Below are positions 45,071-56,264 of a DNA stretch of 64,000 nucleotides, one piece after another. The position numbers and the translations under genes are program-made. The stretch's first letter is position 1, and every line of letters begins with the position of its first letter. The DNA comes from Sulfitobacter guttiformis (GTDB lineage: Bacteria > Pseudomonadota > Alphaproteobacteria > Rhodobacterales > Rhodobacteraceae): NCBI RefSeq assembly GCF_003610455.1, contig NZ_RAQK01000001.1:1488001-1552000 (forward strand). Direction: 5' to 3'. The notes beneath the pieces are model-generated. The model did no database searches. It was given only the letters and a program-made list of their open reading frames with translations, and had not been told where the DNA came from.

Positions 45071-47794
45071 TCAGGTCAGGCGGCCATGACAATGCTTGAA
45101 CTTTTCACCGGAACCACAGGGGCAGGTATCATTGCGGCCCGGATTTCCCCACGTTGTAGGATCCGTTTCGTCAAATCCATCCGCCACAGCATTGGCAGTC
45201 GGCGCAGGTGCGGGGGCATTTGCCTCGGCGCCATCTGCCGCATTATCGACAGCTTCGGCGGCTGCTTTTTGCTGCGCCAGCATTTGCTCGATCATGCGCT
45301 GCTGGTCTGCTTCGCTAGCGGGTTCAACCCGCGACAGGCGCTGCGTCACGTCCTGACGCAAGCTGTCGAGCATTCCTTCAAACAACTGGAAGGACTCATT
45401 CTTATATTCATTGAGCGGATCGCGCTGTGCATAGCCACGAAACCCGACAACCGAGCGCAGGTGCTCAAGCGTGAGCAGGTGATCGCGCCATTTTGCGTCA
45501 ATAGTCTGAAGGAGGAAGTGCTTTTCGATGTTTCGCATATTCTCAGGACCAAATTTTTCGGTCTTGGCTGCCATCAACTGGTCTGTTGCCTCGATCAAGC
45601 GCTCACGAATGATCTCGTCATCCACGCCATCCTCCTCGCACCATGCGATCACAGGCACGTCGACGCCAAGCTGTTCAATCACAGCAGCGTAGAATCCTTG
45701 GGTATCCCACTGATCGGCATAGGTCTTGGGCGGCATATACTGATCTATAAGATCGTCGATCATCTGATGACGCATGTCCTCGGTGATTTCGTGCAGATCC
45801 TGGCTTTCCATAATGTCGCGGCGCTGGCCGAAGATAACTTTGCGCTGCTCGTTCATCACGTCATCGAACTTTAACAGCTGCTTGCGCATGTCAAAATTGC
45901 GGCCCTCGACCTTGGCTTGTGCCCGCTCCAGCGATTTGTTGACCCACGGGTGAATGATCGCTTCGCCTTCCTTCAGACCCAGTGTCGTCAGTACTTTTTC
46001 CAGCTTTTCAGAGCCGAAAATCCGCATCAGGTCATCCTCTAGCGACAGAAAGAACGACGAGCGACCCGGATCCCCCTGACGGCCAGAGCGGCCACGAAGC
46101 TGGTTATCGATGCGACGGCTTTCGTGCCGCTCGGATGCCAGAACGAACAAACCGCCTGATTCGAGAACCTTTTTCTTTTCGTCGGCGGTTTCGGCCTCGA
46201 TCCGCTTGCGGGTATCGACCGGATCGGCGTCAGGATTTGCGGCCAGCGCTTCGAGCACCTTCAACTCGACGTTGCCGCCCAGCTGGATATCGGTTCCGCG
46301 GCCCGCCATGTTAGTCGCGATTGTCACGGCCCCAAGCTTACCCGCATCACCGACGATCTGCGCCTCTTGCTCGTGCTGGCGAGCATTCAGGACATTGTGG
46401 GGGATTCCCTCTGCCTGCAGCAACTTGCTCAGCATCTCGGATTTCTCAATGGACGTGGTCCCGACAAGGCAGGGCTGCCCGCGGCCATGCGCCTCTTTCG
46501 TCTTTTCGATTATCGCGGCATATTTCTCGACGGCGGTGCGGTAAACAGCATCGTCTTCGTCAATCCGCGCGATCGCCACGTTGGTCGGCACTTCGACCAC
46601 GCCAAGACCGTAGATCTCCATGAATTCGTCTGCCTCGGTAAGCGCGGTACCCGTCATGCCGGCAAGCTTGTCATAAAGGCGGAAATAGTTCTGGAACGTC
46701 ACCGAGGCGAGAGTGATGTTCTCTGGCTTGATATCAACACCCTCCTTGGCCTCGATCGCCTGATGCAGACCGTCGCCAAGGCGGCGGCCTGTCATCATCC
46801 GGCCTGTAAATTCATCAATCAGTACAACTTCGCCATCGCGAACGATGTAATCCTTGTCCTTCTCAAACAGGGTATGCGCACGCAGGCCTTGGTTAACATG
46901 GTGCACAAGGGATGTGCTCTCGGGATCATAAAGTGTGAACCCTTCCTCCATCAAACCTCGAACACGCAGCTGTTCTTCGAGGAACTCGGTGCCGTCATCA
47001 GTGAATGTGACGTTACGGGTTTTTTCGTCCACCACGTAGTGATCAGGCTGCAAGACGGGAATGACCGCGTCAATCGTCAGGTACATGTCCGAACGATCGT
47101 CGGAGGGGCCGGAGATGATCAAAGGCGTGCGCGCCTCGTCGATCAGGATACTGTCGACCTCATCGACAATCGCAAAGGAATGTTGCTTCTGGAAGATCTG
47201 GCTCAACTCGGATTTCATGTTGTCGCGCAAATAGTCGAATCCGAGTTCGTTGTTTGTCGCGTAAGTGATGTCACAATCGTATGCTGCGCGCTTTGCGTCG
47301 TCGGCCATGTTTGGAATGATATAGCCGGTGGTCAGACCCAGTGATGCAAACACCTTGCCCATCCACTCCGCATCACGTTTCACAAGGTACTCGTTCACCG
47401 TGACGATATGGACGCCCTTATGAGTCAGCGCATTGAGGTATGCGGCAAATGTCGCCGTAAGAGTTTTACCCTCACCGGTTTTTTGCTCGGCGACGTTGCC
47501 TTGATGGAGGAAAATCGCTCCCATCAGCTGCGTATCAAAGGCCCGCAAGCCCAGAGTACGGAATGCTCCCTCGCGGCAATTAGCGAACGCTTCGGGCAGA
47601 AGATCATCGAGGCTCTCACCTTGCAGAGCACGCGTCGCCAGTTCCTCGGTCTTTGCTTTGATGCCCTCATCGCTCAACGCTTTGAATTCAGGCTCCAGCG
47701 CATTAACCTTTTCTATCAGCGGACGGGCGGCCTTGATCTTGCGATCATTTGGCGATCCAAAAACCTTTTTGGTGATTTTTCCAAGTCCCAGCAT
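45071..47794 (-). CDS. secA: Preprotein translocase ATPase SecA
   Basis: A 907-residue SecA, the motor that pushes unfolded preproteins through SecYEG. Walker A is QKTGEGKT (104-111), the DEAD-like box [19 protein letters not shown], plus the preprotein cross-linking, helical wing and scaffold regions in order. The C-terminus ends in a SEC-C zinc motif (Cys891, Cys893, Cys902, His903) that binds SecB or ribosomes. I chose the ATG at 47794 (GGAG upstream); a 44-codon extension is not SecA-like. It is divergent from the parvulin gene. Confidence 0.99.
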   Translation of the reverse strand: MLGLGKITKKVFGSPNDRKIKAARPLIEKVNALEPEFKALSDEGIKAKTEELATRALQGESLDDLLPEAFANCREGAFRTLGLRAFDTQLMGAIFLHQGNVAEQKTGEGKTLTATFAAYLNALTHKGVHIVTVNEYLVKRDAEWMGKVFASLGLTTGYIIPNMADDAKRAAYDCDITYATNNELGFDYLRDNMKSELSQIFQKQHSFAIVDEVDSILIDEARTPLIISGPSDDRSDMYLTIDAVIPVLQPDHYVVDEKTRNVTFTDDGTEFLEEQLRVRGLMEEGFTLYDPESTSLVHHVNQGLRAHTLFEKDKDYIVRDGEVVLIDEFTGRMMTGRRLGDGLHQAIEAKEGVDIKPENITLASVTFQNYFRLYDKLAGMTGTALTEADEFMEIYGLGVVEVPTNVAIARIDEDDAVYRTAVEKYAAIIEKTKEAHGRGQPCLVGTTSIEKSEMLSKLLQAEGIPHNVLNARQHEQEAQIVGDAGKLGAVTIATNMAGRGTDIQLGGNVELKVLEALAANPDADPVDTRKRIEAETADEKKKVLESGGLFVLASERHESRRIDNQLRGRSGRQGDPGRSSFFLSLEDDLMRIFGSEKLEKVLTTLGLKEGEAIIHPWVNKSLERAQAKVEGRNFDMRKQLLKFDDVMNEQRKVIFGQRRDIMESQDLHEITEDMRHQMIDDLIDQYMPPKTYADQWDTQGFYAAVIEQLGVDVPVIAWCEEDGVDDEIIRERLIEATDQLMAAKTEKFGPENMRNIEKHFLLQTIDAKWRDHLLTLEHLRSVVGFRGYAQRDPLNEYKNESFQLFEGMLDSLRQDVTQRLSRVEPASEADQQRMIEQMLAQQKAAAEAVDNAADGAEANAPAPAPTANAVADGFDETDPTTWGNPGRNDTCPCGSGEKFKHCHGRLT

Positions 47795-47970
47795 GCGATC
47801 TCCAGCCGAATTTAAATTCTGTTTCGCGATCTGCTTGCCCCGCAAACACCCAGTCCATAAATAGAAGGTGAGAATGGTGGCCCAAGCGCCGCGCCCATCA
47901 GCGATGTAAGGGCCGCCATGTAGCAAGTCAATGTAACCGGACAGATAGTGCCGGAATGATAGGACGATCC

Positions 47971-48825
47971 ATGCAAAAACGACTCACTTTTCTGGCATCA
48001 CTGGCATTTGCTGCCGCTCTTGCCCTTCCCGTATCTGCACAGGAGACTGTGACCGCCGATCCTTCTGTTGTTGTGGCGACCGTCGGCGGAACCGAGATTA
48101 CCGTCGGCCACATGATTGTGGCATGGGCCAGCCTGCCGCAACAGTATCAGGATCTGCCCGACGAGGTTCTGTTTCAGGGTATTCTTGACCAACTGGTGCA
48201 ACAGACAGCCCTCGAACAGCAGTTTACCGGAGAGTTGCCCAAGCGGGTTGAAATCCAGATCGAAAACGAGCGCCGCTCCCTGACTGCGGGCGAGGCCGTT
48301 AACGAGATCATGGAAGGCCCACTGGAAGAAGCAGACGTTCAGGCAGCTTACGAAGAAGAATATGCCAATGCTGAGCAAGAGCCCGAGTTTAACGCATCGC
48401 ACATTTTAGTCGAAACCGAAGAAGAAGCGAAGGCAGTCGCGGCCGAGATAGAGGGCGGCGCAGATTTCGAAGCGGTCGCACGTGACAAATCAACCGGTCC
48501 GTCCGGCCCGAATGGCGGGCAGCTCGGCTGGTTCGGAAAAGGGGCGATGGTGCCCGAATTCGAGGAAGCGGTTGTTACAATGGAAGTCGGTACAATTTCA
48601 GCACCGATCCAGACCCAATTTGGGTGGCATATCATCAAGCTGAACGAGACCCGGATTCAGGAGGCTCCCGCTCTTGAGGATGTCCGCGATCAGATAGAGC
48701 TGCAAATTCGGCAGATTCGCGCACAGTCCAAAATCGAGGAAGTGACAGCTGCAGCCGACGTCGACCGTAGCGGTGCTGAGGGTGTAAGCCCCTCGGTCAT
48801 CAAACAAGTCACAGTACTGGAGTAA
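47971..48825 (+). CDS. Parvulin-type peptidylprolyl isomerase, exported
   Basis: A 284-residue periplasmic isomerase of the PpiC/SurA/PrsA type. A signal peptide ([19 protein letters not shown]) is followed by a helical SurA-like N-domain and one parvulin domain (about residues 140-240: [54 protein letters not shown]). It helps fold exported proteins, which fits with its position beside secA. ATG at 47971 chosen over one five codons upstream. It lies 8 bases before argJ. Confidence 0.9.
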   Translation: MQKRLTFLASLAFAAALALPVSAQETVTADPSVVVATVGGTEITVGHMIVAWASLPQQYQDLPDEVLFQGILDQLVQQTALEQQFTGELPKRVEIQIENERRSLTAGEAVNEIMEGPLEEADVQAAYEEEYANAEQEPEFNASHILVETEEEAKAVAAEIEGGADFEAVARDKSTGPSGPNGGQLGWFGKGAMVPEFEEAVVTMEVGTISAPIQTQFGWHIIKLNETRIQEAPALEDVRDQIELQIRQIRAQSKIEEVTAAADVDRSGAEGVSPSVIKQVTVLE

Positions 48826-48833
48826 ACATTACT

Positions 48834-50060
48834 ATGGCAAAAATCACCTCCGTTTCACCGTTGGCACCTGCTGAATTTCCCACTCTCCCGATAATTGACG
48901 GCGTGAAATTCGCCACCGCGGCAGCGGGGGTGAAATATGAGGGCCGCACAGATGTTATGCTGGCGACCTTGATACCGGGCACTGTTGTGGCAGGGGCATT
49001 TACGCGCTCTGCCACACGGTCTGCGCCCGTTCTCGACTGTCAGGCGAAACTGGGCCAAACCAGCGATGCGCCTGCCGCGATCCTTGTGAATTCAGGCAAC
49101 TCAAACGCATTTACCGGAAAGGGCGGTGTTGCTTCGGTCGAGGCAATCACTGCGGCTGTTGCCGAAGTATGTGGTATCCCTCAATCACGGGTGTTTACTT
49201 CCTCCACAGGGGTTATCGGTGAGCCATTGCCGCACGGGCGCATCACGGCCGTGCTTCAAGCACTTGACGACAACACACGCTCAGACGGCATCGCCGCTGC
49301 GGCAAAGGCAATCATGACAACCGATACCTTTCCAAAAGGTGCTGCAGCAACGATAGAAATTGATGGTAAAAAAGTTTCTATTTCCGGGATTGCAAAAGGT
49401 TCTGGGATGATCGCCCCAGACATGGCTACAATGTTGGTCTATATTTTCACTGATGCTAAAATCGGGCAGGACGCTCTTCAATCTCTCGTTTCTGCGAGCA
49501 ATGAGAAGACTTTTAACTGTATCACTGTCGACAGCGACACATCGACCTCGGATAGCCTAATTGTAGCTGCTACCGGTGCGAGTGGCGTAACCGTCGATGA
49601 TCATTCAGGGTTTGCGGATGCTTTGCATGGCGTCATGATGAACTTGGCCCATCAGGTGGTGAAAGATGGCGAAGGAGCGACAAAATTCGTCGAAATCATC
49701 ATCACCGGTGCAGCATCTGACGCCGATGCCAAGACCCACGGCATGTCCATCGCCAACTCCCCTTTGATTAAGACCGCTATTGCGGGCGAAGATCCGAACT
49801 GGGGGCGCGTTGTCATGGCGGTAGGGAAATCGGGCGCAGCTGCGGATCGTGATCGGCTGTCTATTCGCTTTGGTGAAGTAGAAGTTGCAAAAGACGGTTG
49901 GCGTAGTGCGGATTATTCCGAAGACGCCGCCGCAAGTCACATGAAGGGCGATAACATTGTGATCGGCGTCGATCTCGGTATTGGCTCGGGCACGGCAACT
50001 GTCTGGACCTGTGACCTGACGCACGGCTATATCAGCATCAACGCCGACTATCGCTCGTGA
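48834..50060 (+). CDS. argJ: Bifunctional ornithine acetyltransferase / N-acetylglutamate synthase
   Basis: A 408-residue ArgJ, which transfers acetyl from N-acetylornithine to glutamate in the cyclic arginine pathway and, in bifunctional forms, also uses acetyl-CoA. The precursor self-cleaves before the nucleophile Thr199 in KGSGMIAPDMATML. N-terminal features VNSGNSNAFTGKGG and C-terminal GEDPNWGRVVMAVGKSGA are family marks. It overlaps mutT by GTGA. Confidence 0.96.
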   Translation: MAKITSVSPLAPAEFPTLPIIDGVKFATAAAGVKYEGRTDVMLATLIPGTVVAGAFTRSATRSAPVLDCQAKLGQTSDAPAAILVNSGNSNAFTGKGGVASVEAITAAVAEVCGIPQSRVFTSSTGVIGEPLPHGRITAVLQALDDNTRSDGIAAAAKAIMTTDTFPKGAAATIEIDGKKVSISGIAKGSGMIAPDMATMLVYIFTDAKIGQDALQSLVSASNEKTFNCITVDSDTSTSDSLIVAATGASGVTVDDHSGFADALHGVMMNLAHQVVKDGEGATKFVEIIITGAASDADAKTHGMSIANSPLIKTAIAGEDPNWGRVVMAVGKSGAAADRDRLSIRFGEVEVAKDGWRSADYSEDAAASHMKGDNIVIGVDLGIGSGTATVWTCDLTHGYISINADYRS

Positions 50061-50455
50061 AAATAGTTTTAGTTTCGGCTGTTGCCTTGATCGACACTGA
50101 CGGGCGCGTGCTGTTGGCACAGCGCCCGCCCGGGAAGTCTATGGCAGGTCTTTGGGAGTTTCCTGGCGGCAAAATCGAGAGCGGCGAAACCCCGGAGGCA
50201 GCATTGGTTCGAGAGCTGCATGAAGAACTGGGTATTGAGACTTGGTCATCCTGCCTCGCGCCGCTGACGTTCGCGAGCCATTCATACGAAAAATTTCACC
50301 TGATGATGCCTTTGTTTGCCTGTCGGAAATGGGAAGGCACGCCACAACCACGTGAGGGTCAGGTGCTAAAGTGGGTCAAGCCAGCAGAGATGCGAGAACT
50401 TCCGATGCCAGCGGCAGATATACCCCTGATAGCTGTTTTGCGAGACTGGCTGTGA
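50057..50455 (+). CDS. mutT: MutT-type Nudix hydrolase
   Basis: A 132-residue Nudix protein of the MutT group, expected to clear 8-oxo-dGTP from the nucleotide pool. The Nudix box is complete: GGKIESGETPEAALVRELHEELGI. WEFPG before it is also typical. The GTG start overlaps the argJ stop by four bases. Length is standard. Confidence 0.94.
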   Translation: MKIVLVSAVALIDTDGRVLLAQRPPGKSMAGLWEFPGGKIESGETPEAALVRELHEELGIETWSSCLAPLTFASHSYEKFHLMMPLFACRKWEGTPQPREGQVLKWVKPAEMRELPMPAADIPLIAVLRDWL

Positions 50456-50574
50456 CGACAGCCTAATTTTATGTCTTATAATGCCTAATATATATTCAAT
50501 TTGTTTCCAGAAATGTATGGAAGAGCTAAAATTTTTAGCTATTGTAAAACATGTAGAAATTCTGGGGAGGGTTA

Positions 50575-50709
50575 ATGATGCTACGTACCATTACAATCGG
50601 CAGCTGCGTATCGGTTCAGGGAATATTTGTAGGCTCCACACCAGATGGCCGCATTTCCGTACAGGTGGACAATACCGTTTACTCTGGCGTTCCTGTTACC
50701 AAAAAGTAA
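50575..50709 (+). CDS. Small ORF, 44 residues, unknown function
   Basis: An ORF of 44 codons starting ATGATG, with a near-perfect ribosome-binding site GGGGAGG four bases upstream. The protein is polar with a beta-like pattern (TITIGSCVSVQGIFVG, GRISVQVDNTVYSGVPVTKK), no signal peptide and one cysteine. The strong ribosome-binding site, the preceding AT-rich palindrome (AGCTAAAA/TTTTAGCT, 50524-50540) and the following terminator argue for a real, separately transcribed gene. I do not recognise the family. Confidence 0.7.
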   Translation: MMLRTITIGSCVSVQGIFVGSTPDGRISVQVDNTVYSGVPVTKK

Positions 50710-50746
50710 TCAGAACTCCATCGCAGTTAAGTTAAGTTGAGACATG

Positions 50747-50781
50747 AAAAAGGGGACGGTGTTTTACACCGTCCCCTTTTT
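50747..50781. terminator. Bidirectional rho-independent terminator
   Basis: AAAAAGGGGACGGTG (50747-50761) pairs perfectly with CACCGTCCCCTTTTT (50767-50781) around TTTTA. T-runs on both strands let it end both the rightward small ORF and the leftward infB operon. Confidence 0.95.
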
Positions 50782-50804
50782 GCATTTTTTCTACGTACTT
50801 TGCC

Positions 50805-53285
50805 TTAGCTAAGCGTGCGGGTTACTTCCTCACGGGTGAAGATCTCAATTACGTCGCCAGCGCGAACATCATCGTAGTTCTCGAACGCCATACCACATTC
50901 CTGACCAGACTGGACCTCTGACACTTCATCCTTGAAGCGCTTGAGCGTCTTGAGGTTGCCCTCGTGAATCACCACGTTGTCGCGCAGCAGACGGACACCT
51001 GCAGAGCGGCGAGCCACCCCTTCGGTAACCAGACAACCGGCGACTTTGCCGATGCCCGTGACCTTGAACACTTCTTTGATATTCGCATATCCAATGAAGT
51101 TTTCCTTGATCTCGTTGCTGAGAAGCCCGGATGCAGCAGCCTTAATATCATCGACCAGATTATAGATAACCGAGTAATAGCGGATCTCGACACCTTTCTG
51201 GTTAGCTGTATTGCGGGCCGAGGCATTGGCACGCACGTTAAAGCCAATGATAGGTGCGCCTGATGCTTCAGCAAGTCCCACATCTGTTTCAGTGATCGCA
51301 CCAACGCCGGAATGCAGGACGCGCACACGGACTTCCTCGTTGCCAATCTTCTCCATCGCCTGAACGATCGCTTCTGCAGAGCCTTGAACATCCGCTTTTA
51401 CCACAATCGGCAACTCGGATACGCTCTCGTCTGCTTTGGCGTTCGCCATCAGCTGTTCCAGTGTCGTCGCAGCACCCGCCGCAGCGCGTTTGTCTTTTGC
51501 TGCGTTTGCACGGTACTCGGCGATCTCACGCGCTTGCGCTTCGGTGTCGGTCACGTTCAGAACGTCACCGGCTTCGGGTGTGCCGTTAAGGCCAAGAACT
51601 TCGACAGGAACAGAGGGGCCTGCTTCCTTGATGCGGTTACCCTGATCATCGATCAGCGCGCGGACTTTTCCGTACTGCTCACCCACAACAAAGATATCGC
51701 CAGTGCGCAATGTGCCGTTCTGGATCAGAACCGTCGCCACCGGGCCACGGCCAACATCAAGTTTTGCCTCAATCACGGCACCAACAGCGGCGCGTGCAGG
51801 ATTTGCCTTCAGCTCAAGAATCTCTGCCTGAAGTGCAATCGCCTCCAGAAGTTGATCAAGGCCCATACCAGTCAGCGCAGACACTTCAACGTCCTGCACA
51901 TCACCAGACATTTTTTCGACGATGACTTCGTGCTGCAACAACGCTGTACGCACGCGATCAGGGTCAGCTGAAGGCTTGTCGCATTTATTGATTGCTACAA
52001 TCATCGGCACTTTTGCTGCCTTTGCGTGCGCAATCGCCTCAATGGTCTGTGGCATAACGGCATCGTCAGCAGCGACAACCAGAACCACGATGTCCGTCAC
52101 CTGTGCGCCACGTGAGCGCATTGATGTAAAGGCAGCGTGGCCTGGAGTATCGAGGAACGACAATACCTGTCCGCGTTCGGTTTTAACCTGATAGGCGCCG
52201 ATATGCTGGGTAATACCCCCAGCCTCGCTCGCGACGACCTTCGCTTTGCGGATTGCATCCAAAAGCGATGTTTTACCGTGGTCAACGTGACCCATGATTG
52301 TGATGACCGGCGGACGATCCTGAAGATCGGCAGCATCATCAATCTCAAGCTTGATTACGTCTTCGACATCGGCATCGGACACCCGTACAACGTTGTGGCC
52401 GAACTCTTCGATGATCAGCTCCGCGGTGTCTGCATCAATGGTTTCGTTCTGGGTGACCATTAAGCCGCTGTTCATCAGCGCCTTTACAACAGCACCAGTC
52501 TTTTCAGCCATACGTGCCGCTAGCTCGGACACAACAATTGCTGGAGGCAACTGCACGTCGCGTACGATCTTTTCGCGCTCGACGTTCCCACCCATAGCCT
52601 TCGCACGGGCACGGTCTTGCTTGCGCTTCATCTGCGCCATGGAGCGTTGACGCCCGCCCTCACCACCACGAAGTGCCTGATTGACTGTCAGCTTGCCGGA
52701 ACGGCGACTGTCATCATCCTGACGATTCTTCTTGTTGGTTTCCTCGCGCTCTCGCTCTGCCTTTCGGGGCGTGGCAGCAGGGAGCGCCTTATTAGGCGCG
52801 GCGCGGCTCTGCGCCGTCGACGGCTCCGAAGCGGGTGCAGCAGCGGCTTTTGCCGCTTCTGCAGCTTCACGCTTAACACGCTCTTCTTCTTCAGCCTTTG
52901 CCTTGAGGCTCTCTTCGCGTTCGCGATCTTCAGCCTCTTTGGCTTCAATCTCGGCACGGCGACGCTCACGGTCTTCTGCTCGGGCAATTTCATCTGCTTC
53001 GCGTGCAGCGGCCTCTTCGACCTCACGCGATTTAGCAGCCTGAACCGCCTTCAGGCGCCGTTCCATTTCTGAATCGGTTATCCCAGCGGGACGCTTTGAT
53101 GGATCACCAACAGGGCCCGCGCCGGGGCCGCTTGGCTTTTGTCCACCGGGCTTGGGGATAACAACGCGCTTGCGCTTTGTCTCCACTACAACATTCTTGG
53201 TCCGCCCATGGCTAAAGCTTTGCTTTACATTTCCAGGACGCGAGCCACCGAGGCCCAGTGTTTTTCTGCCGTCATTATCGCTCAT
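50805..53285 (-). CDS. infB: Translation initiation factor IF-2
   Basis: An 826-residue IF-2, the GTPase that places initiator tRNA on the 30S subunit. A long charged N-terminal region (about 70-200, Ala/Glu/Arg-rich coiled-coil-like) is followed by the IF2-N domain. The G domain has GHVDHGKT (332-339), DTPGHAAF and NKCD. Domains II-IV follow. It is last of the rimP-nusA-ylxR-infB operon, ending 24 bases from the shared terminator. Confidence 0.98.
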   Translation of the reverse strand: MSDNDGRKTLGLGGSRPGNVKQSFSHGRTKNVVVETKRKRVVIPKPGGQKPSGPGAGPVGDPSKRPAGITDSEMERRLKAVQAAKSREVEEAAAREADEIARAEDRERRRAEIEAKEAEDREREESLKAKAEEEERVKREAAEAAKAAAAPASEPSTAQSRAAPNKALPAATPRKAEREREETNKKNRQDDDSRRSGKLTVNQALRGGEGGRQRSMAQMKRKQDRARAKAMGGNVEREKIVRDVQLPPAIVVSELAARMAEKTGAVVKALMNSGLMVTQNETIDADTAELIIEEFGHNVVRVSDADVEDVIKLEIDDAADLQDRPPVITIMGHVDHGKTSLLDAIRKAKVVASEAGGITQHIGAYQVKTERGQVLSFLDTPGHAAFTSMRSRGAQVTDIVVLVVAADDAVMPQTIEAIAHAKAAKVPMIVAINKCDKPSADPDRVRTALLQHEVIVEKMSGDVQDVEVSALTGMGLDQLLEAIALQAEILELKANPARAAVGAVIEAKLDVGRGPVATVLIQNGTLRTGDIFVVGEQYGKVRALIDDQGNRIKEAGPSVPVEVLGLNGTPEAGDVLNVTDTEAQAREIAEYRANAAKDKRAAAGAATTLEQLMANAKADESVSELPIVVKADVQGSAEAIVQAMEKIGNEEVRVRVLHSGVGAITETDVGLAEASGAPIIGFNVRANASARNTANQKGVEIRYYSVIYNLVDDIKAAASGLLSNEIKENFIGYANIKEVFKVTGIGKVAGCLVTEGVARRSAGVRLLRDNVVIHEGNLKTLKRFKDEVSEVQSGQECGMAFENYDDVRAGDVIEIFTREEVTRTLS

Positions 53286-53294
53286 CTAGCTCGT

Positions 53295-53915
53295 CTATCC
53301 TTTCGGCTGGTCGATACCAGCCTCGTTTTTGCGCACGCCGTTTAGTCTGTGAGCTTCCTCTACAACACGCAGAGTGAGTCCACCAGAGGCGAGCGCCCCA
53401 TGTATCACAGTTTGGCGTCCGAATGCCAAACCCAATTCATCCGCAGTAAGACACCCGATATAGTGTCCGTAATGCGGCGTACTCAGTTTTGATTTGCCCC
53501 GTCCTGATCCATCCACAGCCTGAATCAACACAAGCGCCTCTTCCGTTTGCAGCCAACTTTTGACTTTCTCATAGCCCGCTACGGCTTTACCTGCCTTGCG
53601 CTGCATCGAGATAAGGTCCACCACACGGCGGGCCAGCTGCTTTTCAACTTCTTCCACCAGATTATCCGGTGTCTTAAGCGGCTGTTTCGCAGAGCGCGAG
53701 AACAACCCCCTTTTTACGGCCATCTCAAGAGCGGCACGATTTGCCGTCACCCACATACCGCGGCCAGGTAATTTACCCATCACGTCTGGAAATACCTGAC
53801 CCTCAGGCCCTACAACGAAACGCACCATCTGGTACTTTTGTTGCACGTCACCTGTAGCAAGGCATTTACGCTCTGCGCCGCTCTCGCGGTCTTTGGATGC
53901 GCCACCGCGTCCCAT
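53295..53915 (-). CDS. YlxR-type RNA-binding protein with L7Ae-like domain
   Basis: A 206-residue protein joining an N-terminal YlxR (DUF448) domain (residues 10-90: ERKCLATGDVQQKYQMVRFV, KLPGRGMWVTANR) to a C-terminal L7Ae-like domain (MQRKAGKAVAGYEKVKSWL). The usual CxxCR of YlxR is reduced to a single Cys (RKCLATG). Role unproven; YlxR proteins have been linked to RNase P and to gene regulation. It lies between nusA and infB, 9 bases before infB. Confidence 0.9.
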   Translation of the reverse strand: MGRGGASKDRESGAERKCLATGDVQQKYQMVRFVVGPEGQVFPDVMGKLPGRGMWVTANRAALEMAVKRGLFSRSAKQPLKTPDNLVEEVEKQLARRVVDLISMQRKAGKAVAGYEKVKSWLQTEEALVLIQAVDGSGRGKSKLSTPHYGHYIGCLTADELGLAFGRQTVIHGALASGGLTLRVVEEAHRLNGVRKNEAGIDQPKG

Positions 53916-53938
53916 ATTGGTTCTCCCGAGGCCTGCGA

Positions 53939-55549
53939 TCAGGCCTCGGCCTCCTCGTCAGCGTCGCCTTCGTCAGCGTCGGTTTCAAGATCGGCAGGAT
54001 CAACCCAGCCCAGCATTACACGGGCCGTCATGATCATGGCTTGCGCTTCTTCAAGGGTCATCTCGAAGGGCTCAAGCGTACCATCATCCTTCACGCGCTC
54101 GCCATTTACAGTCGTCCAGCCACCGGCCAACTCCCAGTCGGCACATGTCGCAAAGTCTTCAAGGGTTTTCACATCGTCCTTGGCGAGAGCCTCGATCATC
54201 TGAGGCGTCAGACCTTCGAAGTTAATCAGGCTATCCTCTGCGCCCAGCGCACGCGCCGCATCAAGTGCAGCTTTATTTTGCGCTTCGAGAACGTCCTGTG
54301 CACGGGCCTGCAACTCGGCTGCGGTATCTTCATCAACACCGTCGATCACGAGAAGCTCGTCCAACTCGACATAAGCAACCTCTTCCAGGCTTGTGAAGCC
54401 CTCGGAAACCAGAAGCTGGGCAAAGAACTCATCGAGATCAAGGTTATCCATAAACAACTTGGTGCGCAGTTCAAACTCGGCCTGACGGCGTTCGCTTTCC
54501 TGTGCTTCGGTCATGATGTCGATATCGAGTCCGGTCAGCTGTGATGCAAGCCGCACGTTCTGGCCGCGGCGACCAATCGCAAGGCTCAGCTGCTCTTCGG
54601 GCACCACGACTTCGATCTTGCCCGCTTCTTCGTCCAAAACAACCTTGGACACTTCGGCTGGTTGAAGCGCGTTCACAAGGAAAGTGGGCATATCTTCGTT
54701 CCACGGGATAATGTCGATTTTTTCACCCTGAAGCTCATTCACGACGGCCTGAACACGGCTACCGCGCATACCGACGCAGGCGCCGACAGGATCGATAGAG
54801 TTATCATAGGAGATCACAGCGATTTTTGCGCGTGAACCGGGGTCACGGGCAACCGCCTTTATCTCGATGATGCCATCATAGATTTCAGGTACTTCCATCT
54901 TGAACAACTCCGCCATGAATTCGGGCGCTGTGCGGCTCAGGAAGATCTGCGGACCGCGCTGTTCACGGCGCACTTCCTTGATGTAGACGCGGATACGGTC
55001 GTTAGGGCGGTATGATTCGCGGCCGATCTTCTCGTTGCGGCGCAGGATCGCTTCACCGGCACCCACATCGACGATGACGTTGCCATATTCTTCGCGCTTG
55101 ACCAGACCGTTGATGATGGTGCCTGCGCGGTCTTTGAATTCTTCGTACTGACGGTCACGCTCGGCCTCACGGACCTTTTGCAGAATCACCTGTTTGGCTG
55201 ACTGCGCGGCAATGCGGCCCATCTCGACGGGGGGAACTTCTTCGATAAACTCCTGACCGATTTCGGGATTGGCCATATACTGCTTGGCCTGCTCGACCGT
55301 AAATTCAGCCTGATAGTTTTCCAGTTCAGCATCCGCTACAACTGTACGAACACGGGTAAACTTGGCGCGGCCAGTTTTACGGTCAATCGACACACGAATA
55401 TCCATTTCCGCGCCGTAGCGGGATTTTGCAGCGCGGGCGAGGGATTCTTCCATCGCCTCAATCACCAGTACGGGATCAATCATCTTCTCACGGGCAACAG
55501 CTTCGGCAGTTTGCAAAAGCTCGAGCTGGTTTGCGGATGTAATGGCCAT
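53939..55549 (-). CDS. nusA: Transcription elongation/termination factor NusA
   Basis: A 536-residue NusA: an N-terminal RNA-polymerase-binding domain (1-130), an S1 domain (about 135-200), two KH domains (GACVGMRGSRVQAVVNELQGEKIDII and AIGRRGQNVRLASQLTG), and C-terminal helical repeats (about 350-500) ending in an acidic tail. The ATG overlaps the rimP stop by one base (TAATG). It affects pausing, termination and antitermination. Confidence 0.98.
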   Translation of the reverse strand: MAITSANQLELLQTAEAVAREKMIDPVLVIEAMEESLARAAKSRYGAEMDIRVSIDRKTGRAKFTRVRTVVADAELENYQAEFTVEQAKQYMANPEIGQEFIEEVPPVEMGRIAAQSAKQVILQKVREAERDRQYEEFKDRAGTIINGLVKREEYGNVIVDVGAGEAILRRNEKIGRESYRPNDRIRVYIKEVRREQRGPQIFLSRTAPEFMAELFKMEVPEIYDGIIEIKAVARDPGSRAKIAVISYDNSIDPVGACVGMRGSRVQAVVNELQGEKIDIIPWNEDMPTFLVNALQPAEVSKVVLDEEAGKIEVVVPEEQLSLAIGRRGQNVRLASQLTGLDIDIMTEAQESERRQAEFELRTKLFMDNLDLDEFFAQLLVSEGFTSLEEVAYVELDELLVIDGVDEDTAAELQARAQDVLEAQNKAALDAARALGAEDSLINFEGLTPQMIEALAKDDVKTLEDFATCADWELAGGWTTVNGERVKDDGTLEPFEMTLEEAQAMIMTARVMLGWVDPADLETDADEGDADEEAEA

Positions 55550-56127
55550 TAATCTTCTCCCTCGTCAGACAGATGCGTCTGCACTTCATCAAATTGTTCT
55601 TCGTCGATTGCGCCCGTCGCTTTACGCTGGCGCAGCATTTCGCGGATCAACTCGTCTGTCAGGACCAGCTTGGCGTCCGTCAGCCATTCGAACTTCAGGC
55701 CCACTGTGCCCTCTTCGATATTGATTAAAATTTCTTCGCCCTCAACGCCCGCCAGTTCACCCTTAAAGCGGCGGCGCCCGTCTATCAGATCATCTGTTTC
55801 GATCTTGGCCTCGTATCCCTCGAAGTTCGCAAAATCCTTAAGCCGTGTCAGCGGGCGATCGATGCCGGGGCTTGAAACTTCTAACGCATATTCGTCTACA
55901 ATCGGATCTTCCACATCCAGCACCGCGCCGACGGCTGTGCTGATCTTGGCGCAATCGTCCACCTCGATACCGCCCTCCGGCTTGTCAGCCATGATTTGCA
56001 AAATCGCGTTCTTGCCAGACATCAGCCGCACGCGCACCAGCTCATAGCCCATGTCCTCGATGACAGGGGTAATGATTTCGGCCAGACGCCGGTCCATTGC
56101 TGCTTTTGCTATCAAATCGTTGTTCAT
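55549..56127 (-). CDS. rimP: Ribosome maturation factor RimP
   Basis: A 192-residue RimP, needed for maturation of the 30S subunit. N-terminal domain with [18 protein letters not shown] and [21 protein letters not shown], then [15 protein letters not shown], a strong family mark, and a C-terminal Sm-like domain. I chose the ATG at 56127 over an in-frame upstream start at 56163. It is first of the operon with nusA, ylxR and infB. Confidence 0.95.
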   Translation of the reverse strand: MNNDLIAKAAMDRRLAEIITPVIEDMGYELVRVRLMSGKNAILQIMADKPEGGIEVDDCAKISTAVGAVLDVEDPIVDEYALEVSSPGIDRPLTRLKDFANFEGYEAKIETDDLIDGRRRFKGELAGVEGEEILINIEEGTVGLKFEWLTDAKLVLTDELIREMLRQRKATGAIDEEQFDEVQTHLSDEGED

Positions 56128-56264
56128 AGTCTCACTTGGATTTAGCCGGTAATCGGCAAGCACAAAAAAACGGGCGCGCGGCCCGTATCAGAGGATCATT
56201 GGCGCTTGGTTTGGACCCAAGCAACACGCTGTTGACATCCATATACGCGCAGAGCCGAAGAACA

